Below are positions 16,112 to 26,511 of a stretch of DNA of 28,020 bases, in pieces (position 1 is the stretch's first letter; every line of letters starts with the position of its first letter). The notes beneath the pieces were generated by a model. That model did no database searches. It saw only the letters and a program-made list of their open reading frames with translations, and was not told the DNA's origin. Source of the stretch: Phytophthora quininea (taxonomy: Eukaryota > Oomycota > Peronosporomycetes > Peronosporales > Peronosporaceae); assembly GCA_011947345.1 (NCBI GenBank), contig JAAVTG010000007.1:1-28020 (forward strand), given 5' to 3'. The position numbers were made by a program, and so were the translations under genes.

Positions 16112-18088
16112 GGAGTTCTAGCGACTATCCGATTCGTGGGCCTGTAACGCGAGCGCACCAGCCAGGAGTGCAGGTCTCCCCGACGTAGGATGCGCCGGGT
16201 GTGTTCCAGCAGTGCCAGAACAATGTTCTTAATGAAGATATTCTTGGCGGCGTTGACATCGCGGTCAAGGACGGCGTGGCAATGCGAGCAGCGGTATATT
16301 GTACTACGCCCAAGTTGTGTTTTACCTCTCCACAACTTGAACATATCATCGACGTGTATTCCTCTTCACAATCAATGAGCTTGCCGCCAACGCGCTCCAA
16401 CTTGCAGCGCAGGAGTGTTTTGAAGCGGAAATGGGCCTGGGACAGCATAGCGCGAGCGGTAGAGCTTTGATTTTCCGCTTTTTGTCGCGAACCACGACAA
16501 ATTCATCAGAAGGAGCTGCTGCCGGGGATGTTGCGTCTGCAGCCGCATCAGCTTCGTATCGCTGGACCATCTCCGACGTTTGGAATGCAGGCAGCAGCGC
16601 CTTGGTGCAGATTGCAGTGGGCCAGCTCGATAGGTTCTATCGAGACGAGAAATCGTTCTCGTCACGCGGCGGTTCGTGTAGCGATCTTGGCGTCGTAGCC
16701 GATATTTTAGGCGGTGTTCTGGAGTCGCTCTGCTGCAGCACTTATCGCTCGTGTGGATCTTTGTACGGTGACGGGACTTAGCTGGAGTCCCCGTACTCAG
16801 AGTGAAGCCGCTTGGATCGAAGACAATCGCAAAGTTCCTTACACCAGGATCAATGGAGCAAACCTTGGTCGCTGCTCTTTAATCAAAGTATTGATGGCTA
16901 CTAAGGACTAGGTAGAATGTGCCTTCGCGCAGGCGATGCAAACCCACCGAGTACTAGATGGGCGGCGCTTCTTCACGGCCGGAAACGCCGTCGTTGTCGC
17001 CGAAGCCAGAAAACTTACTGAAAATGGAGTGCGTTTGACTCACTGCTCTGAACGATACACACTGATCGCGCTCTCATCTCAATTGAGTTAGATCGCGCCC
17101 ACTTGCTACGGTACTTCATAGTTGGGTACGTGGTCTTCTTACCCTTGTTCTTCAAATTGTAGTACAGCTTTCGGGCCGTATTGACGCCCTTGACGAGATC
17201 CAGCAGTGTCGAGTTGTAAGCATCGTCGTTGACCGCCGCATGGTACTCGAACGAGCCACGACGGCCGGAAACTCTTTGCATCGTTGAAACACTGGCAGCC
17301 GTGCGTGCCCAAACTTCCACAGCACCAATGGAATATTTGCTTGCGCAAAGCTTCTTGGTGCTGCTCACGATCTTGTTGTACACTGCTCTGTTGGTGCTGA
17401 AGATATGCTCCAGCTGGCGGCGTTGCTGGGAATTCGGCCTCAGCAGAATCTTCAGGACGCTGTGGGGGTTTGCTCGTCAAGGGAGGCTCGAACAGGAGCA
17501 GAGGTGTCGACGTTGCCCTCCTTTAGCTCGACAACCGCAAAAATGTGCTCTGTCTGTCAATGCAGCTCGTATGTTGCGGATGCGTAGTTGCTGACGTCGA
17601 ACCACGACGTCAAGAGCGGCTCGACGACGCTCTGTGCTGCAGGAACCCGACAACGACGGAAAGGGCCTGGAAGAGATGGGTGGCGGTCCTTCTTGCGCTC
17701 CTTTTGCGCTTGCGCTTTGTCGATTGCGACAACTCGAGCGGCGTGGGTGCAGGAGCCTTTGTTGGAAGCGTGTGTGATGTCGACCGCTTCACTGCTTGGG
17801 GACCACTGCTGGTTAGAACGCAAAATGGAGAGCGAATTAGATTCCCTGTAGTCTCTGCGAGCGCTACCTCCTGGGAGGGTGTGGCCGCGGCTGCTTGGTG
17901 CTCACCCTATCGACGACTGACCTAAAATTCAGTTTTCAGCAGCTTTGCCATGCCCAAGAGATCAGCCAGAGTGCTCCACGTCCACCTGCCAAGCACCGTC
18001 GACTTGCTTGGCGAGAGACCGAGGTCGAACCGCCAGTCTCAGTCCCTCGCGCAAGTTGCGACGGCCGTCGCCTTGAAGAGCCCTGCAT
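16108..18088 (-). pseudogene. Fanzor, eukaryotic TnpB-like RNA-guided nuclease, disrupted copy
   Basis: Fanzor proteins are nuclear RNA-guided DNA nucleases related to IS605 TnpB and Cas12. Seen in order: a basic low-complexity N-terminus (STKRKRKRSARR); TnpB-type N-terminal helices VLKILLRPNSQQRRQLEHIF, then STNRAVYNKIV (17342-17462); LLDLVKGVNTARKLYYNLK and MKYRSKWARSNSIEMRARS (17060-17200); RuvC-I CSIDPGVRNFAIVFDPSG with catalytic Asp at 16849-16851; LPAFQTSEMVQRY near 16560-16600, the RuvC-II region; SQAHFRFKTLLRCKLERVGG; zinc ribbon CSSC (16332-16343) and CSHC (16279-16290); RuvC-III LDRDVNAAKNIF with Asp at 16258-16260. The stop TAA is at 16108-16110. Frames change several times, and an in-frame TGA follows NYASATYELH near 17557. 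The N-terminal start at 18088 is uncertain. Clade (Fanzor1 or 2) was not assigned. Confidence 0.85.
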
Positions 18089-18230
18089 GTTGAAAATCGG
18101 CTGCTGCGCTTGCCGCGCCGAAACCTTGCATGAATAACGGCCACGTCGGGCGCGATCTTGTGTCGTCGCCGACGTGACGATCGAGTGGCCGCCAGCCGAT
18201 GTGCCTGCAGTCGGTACGGGCGGCCCTGCG

Positions 18231-18537
18231 TGTTAGTCTGGAATTAGCTCCGCAAGGAAGAGAGTTAGTCACGGAGAGCTAAGAGAAGAAGAGAAGAATA
18301 CAAGCGTGATTACCTTGTAGTCTTGGCTGCACTAACAAGTGCCGTCGATCAAGTGACGCGTTCTCTAAAACTGCAGCCGGGCTGCATAGCGGTGCACGTG
18401 CACAGAGGAAGACGTAGGACTCCCCGAGTCTGTCTCTTTAGGCTTCCAGCCTTCGGTTCTATACTAGAACCAAGTACAGTCCCATAAATAGGACTCGCAG
18501 AGTCAGTGTCCCTTAAAACAAGGACAACACTACAACA
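18231..18537 (-). mobile_element. Possible solo LTR
   Basis: Read on the minus strand the segment starts TGTTGTAGTGTTG and ends CCAGACTAACA, so it has TG...CA borders. It has a TATA-like CTATTTATGG near its start and a T/C-rich stretch near its end, as in LTRs. No matching target duplication was found (CTGCG left, CTAAT right), and no retrotransposon gene is in the window. No gene was seen here or up to 18623. Confidence 0.3.
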
Positions 18538-18623
18538 CTAATTAACTGCAAAAATAGAACTGAATTGAATTGTTTTATCTGACCCTAGTGTAAATGTATA
18601 GACTAAACTATGTGGCACAGTTA

Positions 18624-20273
18624 CCGACAACGACACAAAAAGCCGGATGCACTGAACGACATCCCAATAGTAAAATAGGAAACGACACTGTGTAAAAACA
18701 ATGCAAAATATATGTACTGGTTATACGATCGCTTCCTCGATCTTAGGAATAGCCTTCGTGAAGCTACTTTTTATCACTTCTAAGGGGAGGGAATCCCAAG
18801 CAGCAATTGTGGCTTTCACAGCCCGCAGCCGTTTCTCCTTCGCTGTCAGTCCAGACTGGCAAATAAAATTGCCGTGAATTCGAGCCTTTAAAGATCACAT
18901 TACCCCCACGTCCAACGGCTGACACACTGACGTGCTCTTCGGGGGTAATGGAACCACCGTCGCACACGCCTCTTCCGCCACGATTCGCACGCCTTCGTCC
19001 GACACGTGGCTGTCGAAATTATCGACCAGCAGCAACGCAGGGTTGTCGATCTCAAATTTCAAGAGACTCTTGACGTAGAAACTCCAGCCAATCGAGTCCA
19101 TCCAGCCATGCTCCTGGACTGTGTAAAAGTGCCCAGGCGGGAGATCTTTAAGCTCATTCGAGTCAATTGTCCCGCTCAACTTTCCTCGTAATATGAAAAG
19201 TATTGGCAACTTTTTCCTAGTAAAAAAGATTTCAGTAACAATATTAAAGAAAGTAATATCAAATAATAACGTACCGTCGCCTCGGATAGTCAGTACTGCG
19301 GTCATTCGGCCAGAGTGCTTTGAGTAGTCTATGACCTTCGCGGAGCCGTTGCGTCCTTTAACGGCCCAGATGCGTGCAGGCGGCATGTCAAAATTGATTG
19401 CCGTCTCATCAACATTATAGATTTCTGCATCTGAATAGCTAGAGTAGGTCGACCAAAAGTCAAAAGCAAACCTAGCCTGAAGTTGAAGCAGCTCTTCTGT
19501 TGGCAGCTTTGTTTCTTGAGGCTTTTGAGTCGAAAAGCCATACCTAAATTAATACACGACAAATCAAATGTTAGACAAAATAGCAAAAATAACTGAAATG
19601 CGTTATTACTGAGCCGCCGTTCGTTGGCATAAGCGCTCCAAAGCTCTACGGCCGCTCTCTTCCGACTTCTTGCAGCGCAAGTAGCCTATCAGCCACTCCG
19701 TGAAATGGATCTGCATGAAGCCTATCATGCGAGGCGTCGTTAACCACTGTAGATAGTAATAACAGCAAGTTAGTAAAATCCTTATATAAAACATAAAACG
19801 ATACTTACATCCTCTTCGCGGCGAGTGTCCTTCATAAAGGTCACCAAGCCAGGGGTATACGGGAAAAGTTCCCTTCGCCCCTGCCCTTTGACGGTCTTTG
19901 AAAGCTTGTTTCCCGAAATGCACGCAGCTTTGCCCGCTGCTGCCACCAGCCGTCGACGGTGCTGTGGGAAACTGCAGCTCGCGCGCGACTTGTGCGACGC
20001 CTACAAGCTCGATGCGCTGGAGCGCCTCAAGCTTAACCTTGATTGTATAGCCCTTCTGTTTGTTTCCCATCAAATTGGTGACTGAACTGCATTTGCGCTC
20101 GTGCCTGGTGACGTGTAAGAATGCCCTGCTTCCAACCATTTTTTATGTTGTTTTAATTGGCATTTTATTTTATATCTCATAGATGAGCTGATTGGATAAA
20201 AACATTAACACTGCTGACAAAGTCGAGCCGATCTCCGTATTTTGTGTTCCTCGGCTTTTTGTGTCGTTGTTAG
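18624..20273 (-). mobile_element. pogo-like (Tc1/mariner, DDE_1) transposon
   Basis: Inverted repeats: CGGCTTTTTGTGTCGTTGT at 20252-20270 is a perfect 19-base inverse of 18627-18645, with imperfect outer bases (CCG and TAG). TA flanks both sides (18622-18623 and 20274-20275), as expected for pogo. The enclosed gene encodes a CENP-B/DDE_1 transposase. Confidence 0.85.
18721..20070 (-). pseudogene. pogo-like DDE_1 transposase, decayed
   Basis: The start MGNKQKGYTIKVKLEALQRI at 20070 opens a CENP-B-type helix-turn-helix (AQVARELQFP, then HSTVDGWWQQRAKLRAF in the next frame, then YTPGLVTFMKD in a third). The second DNA-binding part is WLTTPRMIGFMQIHFTEWL. The DDE domain reads YNVDETAINFDMPP, VKGRNGSAKV, LLVDNFDSHVSDEGV and QPLDVGVM, giving the D, D, D triad. 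Introns are 19747-19808 (branch TTACTAAC), 19544-19609 and about 19217-19270 (weak GTTATT donor). Lesions: at least two frame changes in exon 1 (about 19850-19965) and a TGA right after DVGVM, beyond which the frame continues KARIHGNFICQSGLTAKEK to a TAA at 18721. Confidence 0.8.
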
Positions 20274-20275
20274 TA

Positions 20276-20770
20276 ATCTAAGAGATATGTAAACGAGTGG
20301 TGGAGAGCCAGATGGGTACAGAGTCGAAACTCTTCGCACGGTCAAGAGTTTCGCGTAGCCTCAAAGTACGGTTATGACTTTCGTGTAACCCCGTTACATG
20401 AAGTCTCGGAAAATTTTGGGTTCCCGCTGCTCATTTCCGATCGATGTTTGGTCTCGACAGGAAGTTCAAAGATGGCGACGGCTTGCTGCAGGAGCTGGGT
20501 GTGCACCCAGCAAATGGTGGTGGAAATGGGGGCTGCCAGTGTCAGCTTCCATGGTTTTCATGCCCATGGGGCAGCTTCCAAAGTACTATACACCAAAATT
20601 GCTGCAATTATTCTTCACCCGTGTAAGCAACTTTGGTATCGAGAAGACTGCGGACGGCAACAACATAGACATCGAGTTCTACACGAGCACGGGCCGGAAC
20701 AAGTTGGTCTTTGACAAGGCCCATGCAGAATGATAGTTACTAGAACTCCTAAGGTGTGTAGAATGGCCAA
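20276..20770 (+). other. Intergenic region with one weak ORF (20398-20733)
   Basis: No recognised gene. A 111-codon ORF starting MKSRKILGSRCSF at 20398 ends DIEFYTSTGRNKLVFDKAHAE. Its last third (VSNFGIEKTADGNNIDIEFY) looks protein-like, while the first part does not, so it may be the last exon of a longer or relict gene. No family assigned. Confidence 0.2.
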
Positions 20771-20845
20771 ATGATCTTTCATTGGCGGAAACGACGTCTT
20801 GGTCAAAGTGGCTACGCACTGAAGAAGCGTGAGAGCAACGAAGCG

Positions 20846-21898
20846 ATGCACGTCAAGCCGAGTTTCTTCCGCGCGCGCCGCCCGCCCAGCAAGGAGCTGC
20901 TTTCCGGCTGGTCGACCGACCACGCAGGCGCCGGCGGCAAGTCGTCCATGGGCGTGCTGCTAGACTGGCTGGCGGCGCGCAACAACTATGCGCGCTGGTG
21001 CAGTGCCAGCACCAGCAACGAGGGTCGCAGTGCCGTGGCCGACGAGATCGTGCGGCTGCTGCACGACGCCGGCCTGGTACACCGCACGCCGGCGCAGGTG
21101 GTGATCAAGATCTCGGAGCTGGAGCGCGCCTACCGCGAGGCGGCCGAGCGACTCAACAGCACCAAACGGGAGCTCGAAGCAGCGCAGGGCACGCCCGCCG
21201 AGAGAAACCTGCACCGCGTGCTGGAGCGCCACTGCCGCTATTTCGCACTCCTGCAGCCCATTATGAAGGACAAAGGTGGAGCGTGTGCGCCGCCCAAGAC
21301 GCGTCCCAAGCTCAGCACGAAGCGGAGGAACGCGCCGTCGCCGGTCGTCATTGCTACTGCTCCTGTTGCTGCTCCGCCTACGGTTGCGGCGTCACCAGAG
21401 AGACACCGGTCGCCTGTCAGGACACTGTCTAGGTCGCCGTCTCCTCGGAGTACGGGGCACTATCAGCTGAGGGAGCGTCGACCGGCCAGTCCGGTCACCG
21501 AGGAGCACTCGTGGGAGTTCGGCGACGAGTCTCCAAGTATCATGACTGTCAAGAGCCCGCCGAGCCCGCCCACGCCGCCGACACCCCCGACGCTTACCGC
21601 TCGCCGGAAGAGAAAGACCAGGACGAGGGTCACTGAATCCATCTCGGTCGAAGAGGAAGAGCAGCAGGAGCCGCGTCGCGACGACGTGCTCGTTGTGCCA
21701 CGACCACAACCCACGGCGCTGCGGACGATCGCGGAGATTGATCTAGAGAAGGCGCGCGTGGAGCTGACGCTGCGCCAGTTGGAAGTGCAGATGGCTCGCG
21801 ACAAGGCCATCGTCATGCGAGCGAAGGCACGAGCGGAGCTCTTGGAGCAGGGCGTGTCCAGTCGCGAGATCGACCGCCTCATGCCGCTGGACGTCTGA
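20846..21898 (+). CDS. Myb/SANT-like DNA-binding hypothetical protein (oomycete type)
   Basis: A single uninterrupted frame of about 350 residues. I chose MHVKPSFFRARRPPSKELL at 20846 because GC-rich coding bias starts there; an ATG at 20771 adds 25 residues. The N-terminal region VLLDWLAARNNYARWCSAST..VADEIVRLLHDAGL..RTPAQVVIKISELERAY resembles the trihelix or Myb/SANT-like fold common in oomycete DNA-binding proteins. The centre is low-complexity with SP and TP pairs (SPPSPPTPPTPPT) and a KRKTR cluster that could be a nuclear signal. The C-terminus (IDLEKARVELTLRQLEVQMARD) predicts a coiled coil ending LLEQGVSSREIDRLMPLDV. A nuclear regulator is inferred. It is the only long conserved-looking frame here free of indels. 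Confidence 0.75.
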   Translation: MHVKPSFFRARRPPSKELLSGWSTDHAGAGGKSSMGVLLDWLAARNNYARWCSASTSNEGRSAVADEIVRLLHDAGLVHRTPAQVVIKISELERAYREAAERLNSTKRELEAAQGTPAERNLHRVLERHCRYFALLQPIMKDKGGACAPPKTRPKLSTKRRNAPSPVVIATAPVAAPPTVAASPERHRSPVRTLSRSPSPRSTGHYQLRERRPASPVTEEHSWEFGDESPSIMTVKSPPSPPTPPTPPTLTARRKRKTRTRVTESISVEEEEQQEPRRDDVLVVPRPQPTALRTIAEIDLEKARVELTLRQLEVQMARDKAIVMRAKARAELLEQGVSSREIDRLMPLDV

Positions 21899-22072
21899 AC
21901 CAATGGCATTTTGAGCCGCTGGAGACACAGTTAATGGAGCCCATGAAGTGTGAAGTGCCCCAGAAATACTGTTGCTGAGCTGAAACGAATGAGTTGAGCT
22001 GTGGAAAAAGTGTCGGCATTTTATTGCGAACGTTAAATATTTCGACCATGACCCGAGGTTCTGTAGGCTACA

Positions 22073-22104
<32 letters not shown>

Positions 22105-22279
22105 GCTTTTGGCATTGGTGACTCTGCGGTCGACTCCGGTGTCTTGCCTTGGAAGGTCCGCCCCTGGGATCAGGAGGGGTGTGGTGCGTTCTTGCGCTTG
22201 AAGCGCGTGGCGTCGCGATACTTGGGCTATCGACTGCCCTCGTTGATGTACTACTGACGTAGTGTTGCGGAAGGGTGCT
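21899..22279. other. 3' flank with GT microsatellite
   Basis: Probable 3' UTR of the Myb/SANT-like gene. It contains a (GT)n microsatellite at 22076-22104. On the minus strand 22130-22260 has coding-like text (YINEGSR, stop, PKYRDATRFKRKNAPHPS), which may be an extension of the small minus-strand gene after a stop or frame error. Confidence 0.4.
22076..22104 (+). repeat. (GT)n microsatellite
   Basis: About 14 uninterrupted GT units. Confidence 0.95.
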
Positions 22280-22600
22280 TTAAAGTCGTGTCGTGCACTT
22301 GTTCAGGCTTGCACGGGAAGGTGCGCTGCGAGAGCAGCACCATGATTTCGAGCTTGGAGACCGGGAAACGTCGATGGGGCTGCGGTCCACGGTGGCGTCG
22401 GCGCTGCCGATGATCTCGGGCGTCATGGCGAACGACACGCGCTTGCGCTTACGTTGCGGCGGCTTGGCCATCATGTCCTTGCTGACCCAGGCGCAGTCGC
22501 GCGGCCGCTCCTGCTTGGCGTACAGGGCCCGCAGGCACTCCTGGCGGTAGTACTCGGTGAGGCAAGCCTCCATTTCCGAAGCGCAGCGCTTTCCGAGCAT
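22280..22600 (-). CDS. Small hypothetical protein with RVSF motif
   Basis: A 106-residue frame from MLGKRCASEMEACLTEYYRQ at 22600. The first half is helix-like with several Cys (EACLTEYYRQECLRALYAKQ), followed by a basic cluster and KRKRVSFAMTPEIIG, where RVSF fits the general RVxF docking motif of protein phosphatase 1. The C-terminus (SKSWCCSRSAPSRASLNK) looks less natural. In the adjacent frame the same DNA reads SKLEIMVLLSQRTFPCKPEQ, so a frame error near 22350 would change the tail. I do not recognise a family. It is convergent with the Myb/SANT-like gene. Confidence 0.45.
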   Translation of the reverse strand: MLGKRCASEMEACLTEYYRQECLRALYAKQERPRDCAWVSKDMMAKPPQRKRKRVSFAMTPEIIGSADATVDRSPIDVSRSPSSKSWCCSRSAPSRASLNKCTTRL

Positions 22601-23736
22601 GGTTGATGGCAAGTGGGACGGTGGTGGCAAAAGCACAATGAAGCTGTGTGTCGAGCGACAAGCTGCTGCAGTGCCGAGCCCAGCCCACAAGCGGCGACTT
22701 GCCAGCCGGAGCAGGTCTCGTCGCTCGTGGCCTCGCCTTTCCAGGTGGTGGCGCCGAACGTGCTCATGTTGGGGCTGGTCATTAGTAACCCCTTCAACGG
22801 AATGCCCGCCCACGAAAACTGCCAGCCGGCAACGGTTTAACTTGGCTACTGTAGCAGTGGCACCGGAGCTGGAACCATCGAACGGACTGCGAATGAAGCA
22901 GTTTAGCCGGAGCGGTCTCTGCGATTACGAGTGTCATGTTCGTCTGCAAATTGCCCTGCCTCGCATGTTTGTAATAAGACCCGGGGTGGATATGCACGCT
23001 CGCCTGGAACGCAGGAACTCCCCAAGATGAAAATCCGCTGGCACGACCCAAACGCAGTGGCCAGCACCCACGGGCTCCATTCGCGACAGCCTGGCACGAG
23101 GCGGCAACCCCTACATGTCGACGCTGTTTGCCGCCTTCGAGTTCTGTTCCGCTGGTTCGCCCCGGGCGCCGCAAACGTTCTTTGTTCAGGCTGGTCTTGA
23201 CCGTATCGACCGTAACGACTCGGCAGTTTTCCTGCATAAGCTGGCGTGGAACTGCATTAGTTTCGCTACCGCTATAGTTTGCTTGGTGTCCGGAGCGACC
23301 AAATGCTTCCGAGCAGCGCGTATGGAACCGCCATCCCGGTTGCTGGAGATCGGGGGCCACGTGGGTGAAACCTACTTGACATGCTTCGAGCAAGTTGTCG
23401 GCGGCGGTCACGTGGCAGATTGGCGCAGCCAACAGCTCTTTCTCGGCGATCCCGGTCGAGTTTTCGTACAGCAAAAAGAGAGCGAGATGACTTCGCCAGC
23501 ACCAGAAGGCTGCACCGAAAAATGTACTACTTTGGGAAGTCGTCACGAGTGGCAAAGACCGAGCTGCTCACTCCAGTGTCGTGAAAGCCTCGTGTACCGA
23601 GATCTTCCGCTTTGCGAGGCGCAAAGGACTTTTGAAAAATTGGGGCTCGATTATCGCGCTCTTGACTGGCGATGATGATCTGTCTACAATCATCCACAGT
23701 GCTATAGTACTCGACCGCGTCAATTGACGGTCTTTG
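22601..23736. other. About 1.1 kb without a recognisable gene; two opposing ORFs
   Basis: A 253-codon frame on the minus strand (22794-23555, starts MPLVTTSQSSTFFGAAFW) overlaps a 186-codon frame on the plus strand (23115-23675, containing FLHKLAWNCISFATAIVCLV). Neither shows a domain I know, and at this GC content one may be a shadow of the other. Upstream plus-strand text RGGNPYMSTLFAAFEFCSAG, in another frame, also looks protein-like. I could not decide on a gene. Confidence 0.25.
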
Positions 23737-26511
23737 CTACTGAAGTTTCGTTGCTCCTCTGCTTTGCTTGGAGAGGAGCGGGCTAAAACTCCCGCAAATG
23801 GCCAAGTAGCCATCCCAATGCTGGCAGCACCAGCTGCTCCATGAGCACCGTAGGAGCTCGGCGGTGCGCGGATAAGGAAGCAGAGCAAACACCGCGCGAT
23901 GTGGGGCGAATAACGTGTAGGCCACCCAATCTCGCTGCTGGCCTGGGACGATCGGGTAGTAGTCTCCAAAGTTGCTGCAGAGCACTCCGGCCACGAAGAA
24001 ATTGCCGGTCGTGGTGTACAGCGTCTTGGCCCCACGATGCAGCACCCGCTTCATCGAGGTCACTCTGGCAACACGAAGTTGAGTTTTCCCCTTCTCAAGC
24101 TGACACAGAAGTGCCTCACCGTCAGCTGGGCAAGTCAAGTGTGCTGGGGACAATACATTTCTGAGCGACGCCGACTTTGATACGGTTTCGGTGTTGTCGA
24201 ACGAAGATGGTAGCGACGATGGGGACATTAAGAGCGTGTCGTTCACCCGCACGTCGCGCGCCGGCTTCTGCAGACTCGCCTTCCAAACTTGCGCACCATC
24301 CCAGCATAAAGCTGAGCGCGCATCCGTCTCGAAGGCGTCCGGAGGAAGATAATACACGAGGTGGTCGTCCGTGAGCTGCAGCGCCTCAACAAGTCCCGCG
24401 TGCTCCTGAAGTTACACACGTCACAGATGTTGGTCACACGTCACACATTTCAACAATTGCACCTCAAAAGCGATCCTGGCCGCTGCGCAGGTAAAGGGGC
24501 AAGCGTTGGTCATATTCATCAAAACTCCATCATTGTCGGCACGTACCTCCCAGCTCTCGAGCTCCACCTTGACGAACTCCGTGAGGTCGTCCCGTAAACT
24601 CTCGTGCGGGATGTAGTAGACCGGCGCGAAGACCGCATTGCCGTCTGCGTCGACCGATAGCACCGAGTCTCCGATGGCCACGTCACCAAGACGCTTCGTT
24701 TTGCCTCCAGGGACGACCACGGGGCCGACTCGGGAAGCAGCTCGCTGTCATGTGAAAAGGATCAATTGGAAGCTCAAGGTTTCAAAGGAATATGTGGGAA
24801 GCCGCACGTACTGGTGTCGACGATGGTGTATGGCAGTGCGTCGCTGCAATGAGGCCCAGTCTTCCCCGTGACGCAGAGGCAATTGCCGCCTTCCACGCAC
24901 ACACCTTGGCCTGAGCAGATCGAGCCGCCAGTCTCGCAAAGCACTACAAAGCCAGCACAAACAGACAGAATTATTGGTCATCGTGATGCTTCGATTGCAC
25001 CAAACATTGTTCGCACTTCCGTCGCTGCTCCGGAACACGTTGTTGACTTTCTGAGTGCCCACATTGCCCGCAATGAGGAAAAGCGCTGGCACGATCGTGT
25101 CGTTCTGGTAACGCGCAGTGGGGTCTGTCTTGCACAGTCCACAGCCGTCCGGGTAGATCATCTTGGTGATCACGGAGTTGTTGAGCAGCACCTTCCGCTG
25201 GACAGGGACATCGGGCAATGTCGTGGACGGATCACAGACTGGAATGAGCTGGTTGAGAGGCTGATGGTGCCCTCTTCATTTGTGCAGGACTCGTGGCAGT
25301 AGTACGCGCGATTAACTTGGCGATGGAATGGCACGAGCGTGTGGCCCCATTTGCCCATACACACTTTCGTGTTGCTCTGCGTCAACATACTCCACTCGGC
25401 CGTCGAGATACCTGTCGAGTTGGAGCTTGCTTCCTCCCACACAATGCCGTCGCGAGTATACCAAACATCCGAGAACGGAAACATCTTCTCGATGCCAGTG
25501 CCGACGATGCCGCCGCCTATGACCCAAAGTCTTGGTCCGAGCTGCACGTCTCCGTTCGTCCTTGAATCAAACGACACGAGAGAAAACCAAGCTCGCGCTT
25601 CCCAAGGTGCAGCCTCCATCAACTGCTTCCAGTTCCCTTCCGAGTCCATCCGCCAAACATCACGAAGACTTGTGTCTCTCCATCCGCCCATTAAAAGATG
25701 AATTCTTTCCTGGATACGTCGCCTAATGTTGCATTGATAGTCTCGTGGGCGGCGCAGGCATGAGCAGCTCGTGGGGTCCAAGGTATATTACTTTGCTGCG
25801 TCCATGGCCCAGCGAGAACTGACGGAGTGGACCAAACTTCGTTGTTCATCGGACTACCACCGAGCACCCACAGCTTACTGTTCAAAACCACAGAGCAATG
25901 GTATCCTCTTCCTTGCCAGGGTACAGAAGCGGTGGATTGGGTCCAGGACGCTGTCAAAGATCGACCGTGCAATTAGTTTCCAAGACATCACCTGAGGTTT
26001 GTTGCAGCTCACCTCCATCAGCAGTCACCCAGATATCTGTTGCTGGTTCCGGCGAAAATCCTCCGAGCATAGTGAGACGCTCGACGCTGTCGCTCGAGTC
26101 TTTGAAAGCAATCAAGGAGTGACCGAAGCGTCGACGGAACGGAGCTTCGTCCAGCACATCCGTCCACTCGACTCCGTCAGACGACGAAATCACATCCGAG
26201 CGACTTTGTGTGTACTCCAAGCGCTTCGTGTAGTAGGAAGCGGACACACCACCGACGATCCAGATCTTGTCGGCGAATGCAGCCGCCGCGTGTGCTGGGA
26301 GCGAGTTTGTTAGATTTATTCAATGGCATCAACGGTCGACAAGCTTACAGTCTCGCGAAAAGGTCAGGTCTGAGAGCAACGACCACCGCGAAATGGCACC
26401 CTGTTCTGCCGCGGTTGCATTGCACGCGAGCGTTGCAGTGGTGGCGGTGCTTACTACGTTGTACGTTAAAGCAGCAAGCAGGACCGCGAGTAGACCCCAT
26501 CGAGATTTCAT
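23737..26511 (-). CDS. Secreted Kelch-EGF-Hint (hedgehog/intein-type) protein
   Basis: A predicted secreted protein with a self-processing C-terminus. The start MKSRWGLLAVLLAALTYNVV is a clear signal peptide. Exons 26511-26349, 26294-26013 and 25950 onward join in frame. Kelch-type blades: FADKIWIVGGVSAS, RLTMLGGFSPEPATDIWVT, KLWVLGGSPMNNEVW, MGGWRDTSLRDVWR, RLWVIGGGIVGTGIEKM. An EGF-like Cys cluster follows (VLCETGGSICSGQGVCVEGG then CLCVTGKTGPHC, 24850-24940). The Hint domain reads VVVPGGKTKRLGDVAIGDSV, LTDDHLVYYLP (the TxxH motif) and TTTGNFFVAGVLCSN. Intron 24406-24546 splits Hint. Frame errors: 25693-25696 and 25270-25272 (a base missing in each run), about 24945, and 24740-24750 where the expected catalytic Cys (SCFP) is out of frame. 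The stop is at 23737. Confidence 0.8.

Noticed and set aside
16108..18623. Fanzor as cargo of the piggyBac element
   Set aside because: The inverted repeats and TTAA place the piggyBac end at 16107, just outside the Fanzor stop codon.
20771..20845. Upstream ATG at 20771 for the Myb/SANT-like protein
   Set aside because: In frame and possible, but the 25 extra residues lack the GC-rich codon use that begins near 20846.
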